Under the pieces are notes generated by a model, which made no database searches, was not told the DNA's origin, and worked only from the letters and a program-made list of their open reading frames with translations. The position numbers were made by a program, and so were the translations under genes. A stretch of DNA of 64,000 bases from Niallia sp. Man26 (lineage in GTDB: Bacteria > Bacillota > Bacilli > Bacillales > Cytobacillaceae), in NCBI RefSeq assembly GCF_022049065.2, contig NZ_CP095743.1, positions 2,619,001-2,683,000 on the forward strand, written 5' to 3'. Positions 7,890-17,179 of this stretch are shown here, one piece after another; positions within the stretch are counted from its first letter, which is position 1; each line of letters opens with the position of its first letter.

Positions 7890-9964
7890 TCTTTTTGTCG
7901 TTCTTTTTTCATATCAAAATAAGCATCTAATACTTCTTCACCTATTTTTAAGTTTGCTTTATTGTCAACACTGCCGTTATATGCCCATGGAACTAGGACT
8001 GCCATTGCCACTTCCGGATTTTCAGAAGGTGCATAGCTTACTAAGCTCAAGTTCATTACTTCCTGCAATGTCTTATAGTTGCTCTTTTGCGGTCCATCAT
8101 AGAAAGCCTCTGCCGTACCAGTCTTAGCTGAAGGAGAGTATGATTTGCCGCTTAAATACGTGTATGCCGTTCCTTTTGGACTTTGGGCAACCATCTTAAA
8201 GCCTGTCTGCACCCTTTTTATCCACTCTGGTTTTGCATCAATCGTATTTAAAACCTTTGGCTCAACAGAGTCAACTACTGCCCCAAGCTCGCCTTCTTCA
8301 GATACAGGGCTTCTAATTTCCTTGACGATATGCGGTTCCATTCTGTTCCCGCCATTTGCGATTGTAGAAATATATTGGGCAAGCTGCATATTTGTGTACG
8401 TATCATACTGACCGATGGAAAGATCGAGAAGCTTACCAGGTACTGACGTTTCTGTTCCTTTAAAGCCTGTCTGCTCATTCGGCAAGTCGATGCCTGTGCG
8501 AATTCCCAACCCGTATTGAGCGTACGCATTTCTCATTATTGTGAAGTCCTCTGCATCAACAGACAGAGGCTGGCCGTAAACATATCTAGCACCTGCTATT
8601 TTCATAACAGTCTGGAACATGTAGACGTTTGATGAACGCATCAAGGCTGTTAAGTCATTGATTGGCCCCATTGTTGTCCATGATTTCTTAATAGTATCAC
8701 CTATTCTTACAGGTGTATCATTAATAACTGTTCCCGGACTGATTGCCCCAGTATTATAGCCTGTCAGAACAGTAGCACCCTTAACGACAGATCCGACGTT
8801 GTAGGATGTCGTAATATTGCCGAGAGCATCATCGTTCACCTTTGTTTTTCCATCTTCTGTTACAAGTCTTTTCCCTGCCATTGTCAGCACATCGCCTGTG
8901 TTTGGATCCATCAGAACAACATAAGCACGGTCAAGGAATTTTGTTCCTGACATTTGTTTAGCTGCCTTCAGCTGCTTTTCAATGATGTCTTCGACTTTTT
9001 GCTGCAGCTCCATGTCAATTGCAAGCACAAGGTCATTTCCGCGTTTTCCTTCTGTAATCACTTCTGTGTCTGTAATTTCTCCATCACTGTTTGTCTCATT
9101 GCGGACTTTTTCTTTCTGTCCTTTCAAAACATCTTCATACTGAAGTTCCAGATAACTTTTGCCGACACGATCATTGCGGCTGTAGCCTTTTGAAAGATAA
9201 TAATCTAACGACTCAGCTGGTAGGCCTTCCTCTGACGAGCTCACACTGCCGAGAACAGAAGCAAGTGTCTTGCCGAATGGGTAATCTCTATCCCAGTCTG
9301 TTGTTGTATCGACACCTTTTAAAGACGTTAAGTTTTCACTTACAACTGCCATTTCTTTGTTCGTCACTTTATCGTTTTTGACGATATGTGGTGTCAGTTT
9401 ATAGCCGCTTGAAAACTCTCGGTAAATTGCTATAACTTCTAAATCATCATTAGTCAAAGACTTTAGTTTATCCTCCGTGATCCTTTTAAGCTGCAGCTTA
9501 TATACTTGAGAGTTATATTCATCTGAATCGGTGTACTTTTCCGCAAGAGCAGTTTTTTCCTCTTTCGTAACAAGTGCTTCCGCTTCTTCCGGATGCTTTA
9601 ATATCCAGTAATCCTGTTTGTCACGTTCGGTAACTTTTTTGGTATCCTTTTTTATATATTTCGCAAGCGCCTCGGCAGTCTCCATCATTTTTTCGGTAGA
9701 GACACCGGTATTTGTGTACGTTATCGCATTTTTCGCGAGATTATCAACAATAACCTTTCCTGTCGAATCATAGATTTTCCCGCGGGGCACAGATGTATCT
9801 ACTGTTACATCCTCTGTTTTTTCCAGTTCCCGCTTATACTCATCTCCATAAACAATCTGCACGAAACCTAGTCTCAGGATCAATGCAGAAAAGAGCAAAA
9901 AGACAGCAAAAAAGATAATGTTAAGGCGAATCGGAATCGTCTTTTTTTTCTTCTTGTTTCCCAA
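7883..9964 (-). CDS. pbpA: Class B penicillin-binding protein (PbpA/PBP2A type), copy 1
   Basis: A peptidoglycan transpeptidase of about 693 residues from TTG 9964, which gives MGNKKKKKTIPIRL and matches the start of the neighbouring paralogue. The frame stays open to TTG 10021, so the start is inferred. It has a basic N-tail, one membrane helix (about 12-32), the PBP dimerisation region (VPRGKIYD) and a transpeptidase domain with SVVK (S392), SSN (444-446) and KTGTAE (from 614). B. subtilis PBP2A acts in side-wall elongation. A second copy lies directly upstream, separated by a terminator. Confidence 0.9.
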   Translation of the reverse strand: MGNKKKKKTIPIRLNIIFFAVFLLFSALILRLGFVQIVYGDEYKRELEKTEDVTVDTSVPRGKIYDSTGKVIVDNLAKNAITYTNTGVSTEKMMETAEALAKYIKKDTKKVTERDKQDYWILKHPEEAEALVTKEEKTALAEKYTDSDEYNSQVYKLQLKRITEDKLKSLTNDDLEVIAIYREFSSGYKLTPHIVKNDKVTNKEMAVVSENLTSLKGVDTTTDWDRDYPFGKTLASVLGSVSSSEEGLPAESLDYYLSKGYSRNDRVGKSYLELQYEDVLKGQKEKVRNETNSDGEITDTEVITEGKRGNDLVLAIDMELQQKVEDIIEKQLKAAKQMSGTKFLDRAYVVLMDPNTGDVLTMAGKRLVTEDGKTKVNDDALGNITTSYNVGSVVKGATVLTGYNTGAISPGTVINDTPVRIGDTIKKSWTTMGPINDLTALMRSSNVYMFQTVMKIAGARYVYGQPLSVDAEDFTIMRNAYAQYGLGIRTGIDLPNEQTGFKGTETSVPGKLLDLSIGQYDTYTNMQLAQYISTIANGGNRMEPHIVKEIRSPVSEEGELGAVVDSVEPKVLNTIDAKPEWIKRVQTGFKMVAQSPKGTAYTYLSGKSYSPSAKTGTAEAFYDGPQKSNYKTLQEVMNLSLVSYAPSENPEVAMAVLVPWAYNGSVDNKANLKIGEEVLDAYFDMKKERQKEK

Positions 9965-10123
9965 TGTAATACCACACTTTCTACAATCATTTCTCACTCT
10001 ATTGTAATAGAAACTCTTCAATATTTCTATTAATAACCTGCTGGGATATCCTGCAAAGTCGATATTTGTCTTCTAAATACCTTTCTATATTGTGAAAAAA
10101 CAGCGATTATTACACAAAAAACA

Positions 10124-10146
10124 AGGAATTTGCGAGGCAAATTCCT
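10124..10146 (-). terminator. Rho-independent terminator between the two PBP genes
   Basis: The arms AGGAATTTGC and GCAAATTCCT form a 10-bp stem with a three-base loop. On the minus strand a T6 run follows. It sits right after the stop codon of the upstream PBP gene, so the second PBP probably has its own promoter. Confidence 0.85.
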
Positions 10147-10147
10147 G

Positions 10148-12235
10148 TTATTTTTTCATATCAAAATATTTATCCATTACCTTCTTGCCGATAGTTAAGT
10201 TAGGTGATGGTCCGTTGTCTGTTGTATAGACCCAAGGCACCATTACCGCCATTGCCACCTCTGGGTTTTCATAGGGAGCATAGGCAACAAGGCTGACATT
10301 CATTACTTGGGGCGGTTCTTCATAATTTTCTCGCAATGGTCCGTCATAAAAGGCTTGTGCAGTTCCTGTTTTGCCTGCAGGAGTATAAGAACTTCCCGCA
10401 AAAACACTGCCAGTTCCGCCAGGCTGCATCACCATGCGGAAGCCCTTCTGCACTTGATTCATCCACTCTTCTTTCATATTTAGCTTATTTAACACCTTCG
10501 GCTTGATTTCATGCTCCATCACACCATATTTCTCTTTGCCTTTTCCAGAACTTCTGATTTCCTTCACGATATGTGGTTCAATTCGGTAACCACCATTGGC
10601 AATTGTCGAGATATATTGGGCAAGCTGCATATTTGTGTACGTGTCATATTGACCGATTGATAAGAACATTAAATCCCCAGGCTGATTTGGTTTTACTGGT
10701 CCTTTAAATCCAGCCATCTCATTAGGCAGATCAATTCCTGTCCTAACTCCTAAGCCCATTTCTCCAAAAGAATTACGAATAGTCGTATATGCTTGTGTTT
10801 CCACACTAAGAGGCTGCCCTTTAGCATAATGGCCTTTTCCGATTGCAATGGCGGTTTTGGCCATGTATACATTGGAGGATTGCTGCAATGCTTGAAGGTC
10901 ATTGATAGTATTCATCACCTTCCAAGATTTAAAATCAGGGGAGTCCTTAATGCTCATCACTTCATCAAGCATCATAGAGTAAGGACGAATAACTCCTTCT
11001 TTATATCCAGTAAGCACCATTGCTCCCTTTACTGCTGAACCAACATTATAGGAAGTGGTAATATTGCCTAATGCAAAATCCTGTACTTCCTGCAAACCTG
11101 TCTTGTCGTTTTTAACAAGCTGCTTGCCCGCCATTGTTAATACTTCACCTGTATGCGGGTCCATCAGCACGACAAATGCTCTGTCTAAAAACTGTGTGCC
11201 TGCATAGCCTGCCTTTGTCTTCCGTAATTCTTCTTCAATAATTTTTTCAACCTCAAGCTGGAGGTTCATATCAATTGACAGGAATAAATCACTGCCCGCT
11301 TTACCTTCTGAAATAACATTAGATGAGACAATTTGATCTTTTTTATCTTTCACATATTCAACTGCTTGCTTTTTCCCTCTTAAAACATCTTCGTATTGTT
11401 TTTCAATATAGCTTAAACCAACACGGTCGTTCATGTTATAGCCTTTTGCGAGATATTCATCCTTTTGCTCTGCTGGTATCCCTTTTTGCGTGGAGCTGAC
11501 TTTCCCAAGAACTGTTTTCAGCGTATCTCCATACCCATATGTTCGGTCCCAGTCTTTTGCTGTATCGACACCAGGCATCGAGGACAGATTCTCACTGACC
11601 TTAGCTAGCTCCTCTTCTGTTACACCATCATTTTTGATGACAATCGGCGTATAATAATAGCCGCTCGTCATCAGCCTGTAAATGGCTAAGGATTCTAAGT
11701 CATGTGCAGATAAGCTTGCTACTTCTGATGCCGTTACCTTGCTTCGAAGCAGCTCATTAAATTGCTTTTGATAGTCCTTTTCGCTGAATTTTTCCTTTAG
11801 CTTATTATCTTCTTCAATAGTTACTTTTTCTTTTGCTTCTTTTGGATGCAATAAGAGCCAATAATCTTTTTTATCTATATCAGTGATCTTGTCAATCTCC
11901 TTCTTTGAATCCATAGCAATTAAGTCTGCAAGCTTTTCTGCCGTTTTATTCAACTCATCCGGCTTATACTTCCAGTTTGTAAAAAGAATGGCATTTTTCC
12001 CTTTATTGCTTACAATGCTGTTCCCGTTCCTGTCATATATTTCTCCTCTTGGAACAGTTGTACTGATAACAATGTCCTCTGTTTTATCTACTTTCCGCTT
12101 GTATTCGTCACCGTAAACAATCTGGACAAATCCTAAGCGAAGGATCAGTGTTGAAAACAGTAGAAATATCAGCAAAAATAATAGATTCAACCGTAAAGAC
12201 AGCTGAAATCTCCTTTTTCTCTTTTTTTCCCCCAT
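10148..12235 (-). CDS. Class B penicillin-binding protein (PbpA/PbpH type), copy 2
   Basis: A 695-residue membrane-anchored transpeptidase, a clear paralogue of the gene at 7883. The order of elements is the same: basic tail, one membrane helix (LNLLFLLIFLLFSTLIL), VPRGEIYDRNG, SAVK (S400), SSNVYM and PAGKTGTAQAF. All three active-site motifs are intact, so both copies should be active. The ATG at 12235 has AAAGAAAGGG upstream. B. subtilis also has two such proteins (PbpA, PbpH), but they are unlinked; here the copies are in tandem. Which one corresponds to PbpH is not clear. Confidence 0.9.
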   Translation of the reverse strand: MGEKKRKRRFQLSLRLNLLFLLIFLLFSTLILRLGFVQIVYGDEYKRKVDKTEDIVISTTVPRGEIYDRNGNSIVSNKGKNAILFTNWKYKPDELNKTAEKLADLIAMDSKKEIDKITDIDKKDYWLLLHPKEAKEKVTIEEDNKLKEKFSEKDYQKQFNELLRSKVTASEVASLSAHDLESLAIYRLMTSGYYYTPIVIKNDGVTEEELAKVSENLSSMPGVDTAKDWDRTYGYGDTLKTVLGKVSSTQKGIPAEQKDEYLAKGYNMNDRVGLSYIEKQYEDVLRGKKQAVEYVKDKKDQIVSSNVISEGKAGSDLFLSIDMNLQLEVEKIIEEELRKTKAGYAGTQFLDRAFVVLMDPHTGEVLTMAGKQLVKNDKTGLQEVQDFALGNITTSYNVGSAVKGAMVLTGYKEGVIRPYSMMLDEVMSIKDSPDFKSWKVMNTINDLQALQQSSNVYMAKTAIAIGKGHYAKGQPLSVETQAYTTIRNSFGEMGLGVRTGIDLPNEMAGFKGPVKPNQPGDLMFLSIGQYDTYTNMQLAQYISTIANGGYRIEPHIVKEIRSSGKGKEKYGVMEHEIKPKVLNKLNMKEEWMNQVQKGFRMVMQPGGTGSVFAGSSYTPAGKTGTAQAFYDGPLRENYEEPPQVMNVSLVAYAPYENPEVAMAVMVPWVYTTDNGPSPNLTIGKKVMDKYFDMKK

Positions 12236-12330
12236 AAAATTAACCCTTTCTTTTTAGACATTCTCACTCCTTTTATTTTAAAGTAAAAATCTGGTTCTAT
12301 CTATCAGAATTTAACAAAATTCACAAAAAT

Positions 12331-12364
12331 AACAAAGGTTCCTTATAAATAAGGAACCTTTGTT
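12331..12364. terminator. Terminator hairpin, 15-bp perfect stem
   Basis: The arms 12331-12345 and 12350-12364 are perfectly complementary with a TAAA loop. It lies just after the MFS gene stop on the minus strand. The flanking A/T is modest. Confidence 0.75.
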
Positions 12365-12377
12365 AAATAGTGTCCTG

Positions 12378-13613
12378 CTATTCTTGCCCATTTAATCTAG
12401 GCGCAGGCGAAAGCTTAATTTTTCGCGTAAAGAAATAAATGATTGAATGTCCGCTTCCAAGAATAAACAGCATCACTGGGATGGATTTTTCCGGATTAAA
12501 CATAGTTACGCCTGCAATGAAGATTAGAACAGACAATAGCCGTCCAAAATTCAAGAACATTTCACGGACGACAATATATTCTATCCGCATTTCCCCTGCA
12601 TTCCAGCCGCGGCCGATTACATCGTATGTCAGACTTGTATATGGGACTAGGATTAATGGATAAGCAATGGCAATAATACCTGAATAAATAAGAAGACGAA
12701 TGAATGAAAAGTCAAATACTATGATAAATATTGACAAGAATAACAGAATTCCGCCTACCAGGATGGACTTATTTCGCTTTTCACTTTTGATGCTTCGTGA
12801 CACGATATAATAGGCGATGAACGAAATGCCTGAATTAATGAGCCCAAATGTGCCTAGCGCCATTTCACTTCCTGTTGCGATAAACACAAACACAGTAATA
12901 ACAAAAGCATACGTTCCTTCTCTGATTCCTTGGAAAAAATGAGCATAGGTAATACTTTTCCAATTATCATCATTCTTTCGTTCTTCGATAATTCGTTTTA
13001 ATAAATATTGGCCGCTTGCCGGTCTTCGTTTTAGAAAGAAGCTCAATACCACCGCTAATGAAAATAATCCGAGCGAAATTCCGAACACAATCATATAGCC
13101 AGTTGTTTTATTCAAGGTTGAAATAATAAACCCTGCCAGCATAGGACCTACCATCCCTCCAACAGAGCCGAGAATGCCAAGAAAGCCGTTAAAAAAATCT
13201 CTCGTATCTGGTTCTGTAACTTCAAATGTCAGAACATTAAAGGCAAGCCAATAAAACCCATAGCCAATGCCAAGCAGACAGCCTAACAGCAGCAAATAAG
13301 TAGATGCCTTATCACCGATAAGCAGTACAGACAAATAAAACAACGCCAGGAAAATGACACCAATTCTAAATACGATGACCCTGTCAATTTTTTTTGCCCA
13401 TCTGCCTGCAATGGTGAAGGTAATCAGCTGCAGAATAATTGTAGCCATATTATACAGCCCTAAATCTTTAAATTCTCCAGATTGTTTCCACAAGAAAATA
13501 TTAACAAAGGTATTAGAAAGAGCTATGCTTAATGCATAAAGTCCACCGATTGTCAGCAGCAGTCCCAGTTCCTTTGTCAGTTTGATATTGCCAATCAAAT
13601 TCCCTAATTTCAT
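12378..13613 (-). CDS. yqgE: MFS-type transporter
   Basis: A 411-residue polytopic protein with about 12 membrane segments, for example LLLTIGGLYALSIALSNTF at the start. It includes the MFS-like loop RWAKKIDRVIVFRIG after the second helix, and a long basic central loop (about residues 195-215). It lies between sodA and the PBP genes, exactly the place of B. subtilis yqgE. The substrate is unknown. The ATG at 13613 has AAGGGGAG upstream. Confidence 0.85.
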   Translation of the reverse strand: MKLGNLIGNIKLTKELGLLLTIGGLYALSIALSNTFVNIFLWKQSGEFKDLGLYNMATIILQLITFTIAGRWAKKIDRVIVFRIGVIFLALFYLSVLLIGDKASTYLLLLGCLLGIGYGFYWLAFNVLTFEVTEPDTRDFFNGFLGILGSVGGMVGPMLAGFIISTLNKTTGYMIVFGISLGLFSLAVVLSFFLKRRPASGQYLLKRIIEERKNDDNWKSITYAHFFQGIREGTYAFVITVFVFIATGSEMALGTFGLINSGISFIAYYIVSRSIKSEKRNKSILVGGILLFLSIFIIVFDFSFIRLLIYSGIIAIAYPLILVPYTSLTYDVIGRGWNAGEMRIEYIVVREMFLNFGRLLSVLIFIAGVTMFNPEKSIPVMLFILGSGHSIIYFFTRKIKLSPAPRLNGQE

Positions 13614-13716
13614 GATAAAAACTCCCCTTTGTCTCGCTAGTTTTTAACAAAAGGGTGTTCCTTATACAACATTTATTAAGGATGGTGCAGATATAGGAGG
13701 ATTTTCGCGAAAAACA

Positions 13717-13756
13717 AAAAACCTTGCTGACCAAATTGGCCAGCAAGGTTTTTTGT
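13717..13756. terminator. Terminator after sodA
   Basis: ACCTTGCTG (13721-13729) pairs with CAGCAAGGT (13741-13749), flanked by A6 and T6 runs. It should act for sodA on the minus strand and may also act on the other strand. Confidence 0.85.
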
Positions 13757-13757
13757 T

Positions 13758-14366
13758 TTATTTTGCTGCAGTGTAGCGCTTAGTAACTTCTTCCCAGTTA
13801 ATTACATTGAAGAATGCATTAATATACTCTGGACGGCGGTTTTGGTAGTTAAGGTAGTAAGCATGCTCCCAAACATCCAAGCCTAGGATTGGAGTTTTTC
13901 CTTCCATAAGCGGGCTGTCTTGGTTTGGTGTGCTTGTTACTTCCAACTCACCGTTGTTTACTACAAGCCATGCCCAGCCTGAACCGAAACGAGTTGTAGC
14001 AGCTTTAGCAAACTCTTCTTTGAAGTTTTCATAGCTTCCGAATTTGCTGTCGATAGCAGATGCTAAATCACCTGAAGGCTGTCCGCCGCCATTTGGAGAA
14101 ATAACTTCCCAAAATAGAGAGTGGTTAGCATGTCCGCCGCCGTTGTTACGAACAGCTGTACGTGCTGCTTCTGGAACTGCATCAAGGTTTGACACAATCT
14201 CTTCAACCGTTTTAGAAAGAAGTTCTGCATTTCCTTCTAGAGCGTTGTTTAAGTTTGTTACATATGTGTTATGGTGTTTTGTGTGGTGAATATTCATTGT
14301 TTCTTTGTCAATATGCGGTTCTAATGCATCGTAAGCGTATGGTAATTGCGGTAATGAAAAAGCCAT
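13758..14366 (-). CDS. sodA: Superoxide dismutase, Mn/Fe type
   Basis: A 202-residue cytosolic enzyme that turns superoxide into oxygen and hydrogen peroxide. The family pattern is complete: [16 protein letters not shown] at the start, the [10 protein letters not shown] helix with a metal His, NHSLFW with the second His, and the signature DVWEHAYY with the Asp and His ligands. The Gly/Gln pattern around [11 protein letters not shown] favours manganese. The ATG at 14366 has GGAGG upstream. It is monocistronic, with its own terminator. Confidence 0.97.
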   Translation of the reverse strand: MAFSLPQLPYAYDALEPHIDKETMNIHHTKHHNTYVTNLNNALEGNAELLSKTVEEIVSNLDAVPEAARTAVRNNGGGHANHSLFWEVISPNGGGQPSGDLASAIDSKFGSYENFKEEFAKAATTRFGSGWAWLVVNNGELEVTSTPNQDSPLMEGKTPILGLDVWEHAYYLNYQNRRPEYINAFFNVINWEEVTKRYTAAK

Positions 14367-14727
14367 TTGTTTTTTCCTCCTATGTATAGGTAAATTTTTT
14401 TCTTCCCATATAATTTATCACTATTTTGACAATATTTACATGAGAAGGTTCTTCTAATAAAACAGTACCAAATTAAGCCATTCCTTTCAATTATTTTGCT
14501 TTATTTACAAGGAATTTTTTAAAAGAAAAACTGACTTTTGTGTTTTTGCAGTCATTCCCCAATTTAGTATATAAAGGAACTCTTCTTTTATACCAACATT
14601 GTTGCAAAAACAAACATCCCTTCTTTCAAAAGATTCGCTAAATAGACACATTATTCCTTTTCGTTGGTATATATAGGTTTTAACTTAAAAACGACAGGTT
14701 CACCTTCCAATATATTACAAAATCCAT

Positions 14728-14756
14728 TTGACAATAAATACTCGATATTTTTTAAT
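14728..14756 (+). promoter_or_regulatory. Putative SigA promoter for the Fnr-like regulator
   Basis: TTGACA (14728-14733), a 17-base spacer and TTTAAT (14751-14756) lie about 38 bases before the ribosome site. It sits in the 427-base divergent region between sodA and this gene. I see no convincing TGTGA-N6-TCACA box and nothing else recognisable in that region. Confidence 0.65.
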
Positions 14757-14793
14757 CGAAGCATAAAGAGAAACAACAAAGGGAGTGCGACAG

Positions 14794-15489
14794 ATGAAGG
14801 AAGGAACTCTATCGCTTTACAGTCTGCTATTGCAGCATTATTTTTCGATTAATAATGTCCAATTCATTAAAAAGGGAAGCTTGCTGTTTCAAGAGGGTGA
14901 CCCTGTTTCCAATATTTATCTCCTGTTAGAGGGGACACTATCAGTAGGCAGAATTCATGAAAACGGCAAAGAATTTATCATGAAGATTCTCCATGAGGAG
15001 GATTTGCTGCTAGAATACTTATTATTTAAGCAGTCACCGAAATACTATCATTTTGCGAGAACTATAACAGACTGTGAGCTTCTTATCATTGATAGAGCAG
15101 ACTTTGAAGACTTTGCTCTGCATGACCATAAAATGCTTGCCTCTCTTACCGCATGGCTGAGTACAGGCTACTTAAAAGCAAATATTAAATGCCAAGATTT
15201 AATCATGCATGGTAAAAAAGGAAGCTTGTACAGCATTCTTATCCGGCTATGTCACTCTTTTGGAAAAAGAACTGCAAATGGTATACTAATTGATTTCCCC
15301 CTTACCCATCAGGAATTGGCAAATTTAACATTTGGGACAAGGGAAGTTATTCAAAGAGCCATGAAGGAACTTAGAGATGGCGGCATCATCTCTATCTCCT
15401 CTCAAAAAATTACTGTTAAGGACCTTGCGTTCCTAAAAAAAGCGGTAGACTGTCAAAACTGCCCTATTGAGATTTGCGGTCTAAACTAG
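14794..15489 (+). CDS. fnr: Crp/Fnr-family regulator with C-terminal Fe-S cysteine cluster (Fnr-like)
   Basis: 231 residues from ATG 14794, nine bases after AAAGGGAG; GTG 14785 abuts the ribosome site. It has an N-terminal cyclic-nucleotide-like beta-roll (about 15-110), a dimer helix and an HTH near 170-195 (THQELANLTFGTREVIQRAM). It ends in CQNCPIEIC (C220, C223, C228). B. subtilis Fnr binds its [4Fe-4S] cluster through C-terminal C-x2-C-x4-C and Asp141; the matching Asp is D135 here, in CQDLIMHGKKG. It is thus probably an oxygen-sensing activator of anaerobic genes. The HTH recognition helix differs from that of B. subtilis Fnr, so target sites may differ. Confidence 0.8.
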   Translation: MKEGTLSLYSLLLQHYFSINNVQFIKKGSLLFQEGDPVSNIYLLLEGTLSVGRIHENGKEFIMKILHEEDLLLEYLLFKQSPKYYHFARTITDCELLIIDRADFEDFALHDHKMLASLTAWLSTGYLKANIKCQDLIMHGKKGSLYSILIRLCHSFGKRTANGILIDFPLTHQELANLTFGTREVIQRAMKELRDGGIISISSQKITVKDLAFLKKAVDCQNCPIEICGLN

Positions 15490-15499
15490 TCCTGTTTCT

Positions 15500-15982
15500 T
15501 TAATTAACTGCGATAAGGAAATAGACAATCATAACGGTCTGAATCAGCCCTTTTGCTGCGACGCTTCCTAAAAAACCGACAAGAGAGCCGACGCCTGCTC
15601 TAAGGGCTGCTTGCCAATTTGATTTATTTACAAGCAATTCGGCGATAACCGCTCCTAAGAACGGACCAATTAATATTCCGGCAACAGGAATAACAAATGG
15701 ACCTGCTATCAGACCAATCGTACTACCCCAAATACCAGCCTTTGAACCACCATATTTCTTTACACTGAAAAGGTTCGTTAAATAATCAGCAATAAATAAT
15801 AAAATAACGAACATCCCTTGAATAATCCAGAACAAGACAGAGAATTCTTGGAAGGTAAAGAAAAGACCATACAACAAAAAACCTCCAATTATAAATACAA
15901 CACTTGGAATAATTGGATAAATCAGACCTATATACGCAACTACAAATAAAGCTCCTATAATAACCCAATATATGACATTCAC
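15500..15982 (-). CDS. yqgC: DUF456 family membrane protein
   Basis: A 160-residue polytopic protein. GTG 15982 is chosen because GGAGG lies eight bases upstream; the ATG at 15997 overlaps that site. It has four or five hydrophobic segments with Gly-rich turns (KAGIWGSTIGLIAGPFVIP ... ILIGPFLGAVIAELL), typical of DUF456. The role is unknown. Position and length agree with B. subtilis yqgC. It converges on the Fnr-like gene, with only ten bases between the stops and no visible terminator. Confidence 0.85.
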   Translation of the reverse strand: MNVIYWVIIGALFVVAYIGLIYPIIPSVVFIIGGFLLYGLFFTFQEFSVLFWIIQGMFVILLFIADYLTNLFSVKKYGGSKAGIWGSTIGLIAGPFVIPVAGILIGPFLGAVIAELLVNKSNWQAALRAGVGSLVGFLGSVAAKGLIQTVMIVYFLIAVN

Positions 15983-16053
15983 GTTAATAGCCTCCATTAT
16001 CTTTTAGTTTCCTATGTTTAACATAGTTTTTTTCGCCAATCAACGGCTTACGC

Positions 16054-16082
16054 TTGTATATGTATTTGTGCAAAGATAAAAT
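16054..16082 (+). promoter_or_regulatory. Putative SigA promoter of yqgB
   Basis: TTGTAT (16054-16059), a 17-base spacer and TAAAAT (16077-16082), about 33 bases before the yqgB start. Confidence 0.6.
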
Positions 16083-16115
16083 AGTAATGAATCTTTATAA
16101 GGGTGTGTCAAATGA

Positions 16116-16892
16116 ATGAATATTTTTAAGCAGTTTTACCGGAGCATCTATTCACCAAAAGATATAGCTAGCTTCCGTTCACAGGGTATTTGGAAAACAA
16201 TCGCTTTTCTTCTGATCCTCTCGATTGTCGCCTCTATCCCTACCATCTATTATTTAAGTAAAAGCATGAATGAAGGAATACATACACTAGCTTCCACATT
16301 GGAAGAAGATATTCCCGACTTCCGAATTGAAGACAACACGCTTCATTCTGATATGAAGGAGCCGAGCGTAACCAATACAGAAGACTTAACAATTATCGTT
16401 GATTCTACAGGCACCTATAACGAAAAGAACATCAGCTCTTCAGGCAATACTGTTGCTCTCCTTCCAAAAGAGTTCGTTATTGTCACAGCAGGACAATCTC
16501 AGTCGTTTGAGTACTCCTATTTCGGAAATATTCAAGCATCTAAAAGCGATTTAGCAGCATTAGCGAAATCCTTTGATTCAATGGTGCCACTGTTTACGAG
16601 TATAATGGCCGTGATCTTCTTTATCTTCCTTGCAGCTTCTAAAGCAATTGAAGCATTCATTCTTGCGATTTTCGGAACTGTCTTTGCAAGAATTTTAGGA
16701 AGAGAATTAACATATGGCCAAACATGGAGGATTACTGTCTACAGTATGACCATTCCGACTATCTTCTTTTTCATCATGGATAGCTTGGAAACAAATGTAC
16801 CTAACGGCAGTATGCTTAATTGGTTCATCTCCCTGTTCATCGTATTCCTTTCTATTAAAGAAATAGAAACGAAAAAACCGATAAAAGAATAA
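16116..16892 (+). CDS. yqgB: DUF1189 family membrane protein
   Basis: A 258-residue protein. It has a membrane helix near residues 25-45 (TIAFLLILSIVASIPTIYYL), an extracytoplasmic domain of about 110 residues, then three or four C-terminal helices. The arrangement and the LSKSMNEG / PKEFVIVTAGQ pattern fit DUF1189, of unknown function. It lies between yqgA and yqgC as in B. subtilis. The start ATG 16116 follows AAGGGTG. An overlapping ATG at 16112 leads only to five codons. Confidence 0.85.
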   Translation: MNIFKQFYRSIYSPKDIASFRSQGIWKTIAFLLILSIVASIPTIYYLSKSMNEGIHTLASTLEEDIPDFRIEDNTLHSDMKEPSVTNTEDLTIIVDSTGTYNEKNISSSGNTVALLPKEFVIVTAGQSQSFEYSYFGNIQASKSDLAALAKSFDSMVPLFTSIMAVIFFIFLAASKAIEAFILAIFGTVFARILGRELTYGQTWRITVYSMTIPTIFFFIMDSLETNVPNGSMLNWFISLFIVFLSIKEIETKKPIKE

Positions 16893-16942
16893 GCATTAGA
16901 ATTATACCCGTTTTTGTTTGCTCTAAATCTATATTGGCCACT

Positions 16943-16986
16943 AAGACTGTAGACAAGCTTTCTAAACAGCTGTTGACAGTCTTTTT
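16943..16986 (+). terminator. Terminator after yqgB
   Basis: AAGACTGT (16943-16950) pairs with ACAGTCTT (16976-16983), with more pairing inside (GACA/TGTT, GCT/AGC), followed by a T run. Confidence 0.75.
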
Positions 16987-17030
16987 ATTTAATCTTTCTC
17001 GCCCTCCAGCACCTTCTATTTTGCGTCCTG

Positions 17031-17063
17031 ACCTGCTCTAAATTAGTAGAGCAGGTTTTTTTA
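17031..17063 (+). terminator. Second terminator between yqgB and yqgA
   Basis: ACCTGCTCTA (17031-17040) pairs with TAGAGCAGGT (17047-17056) and T8 follows. Only about 45 bases separate it from the first terminator, and no gene lies between them. Confidence 0.8.
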
Positions 17064-17179
17064 TGGATTATAATCTATTATTTTTAGAAATAATGATAGA
17101 TAAAATACTAGAAAAAGGTTCTATTAAAAATTCCTTGTACATACATTTAACTATCCATAAAAAGCAGGAGGAATCATGT

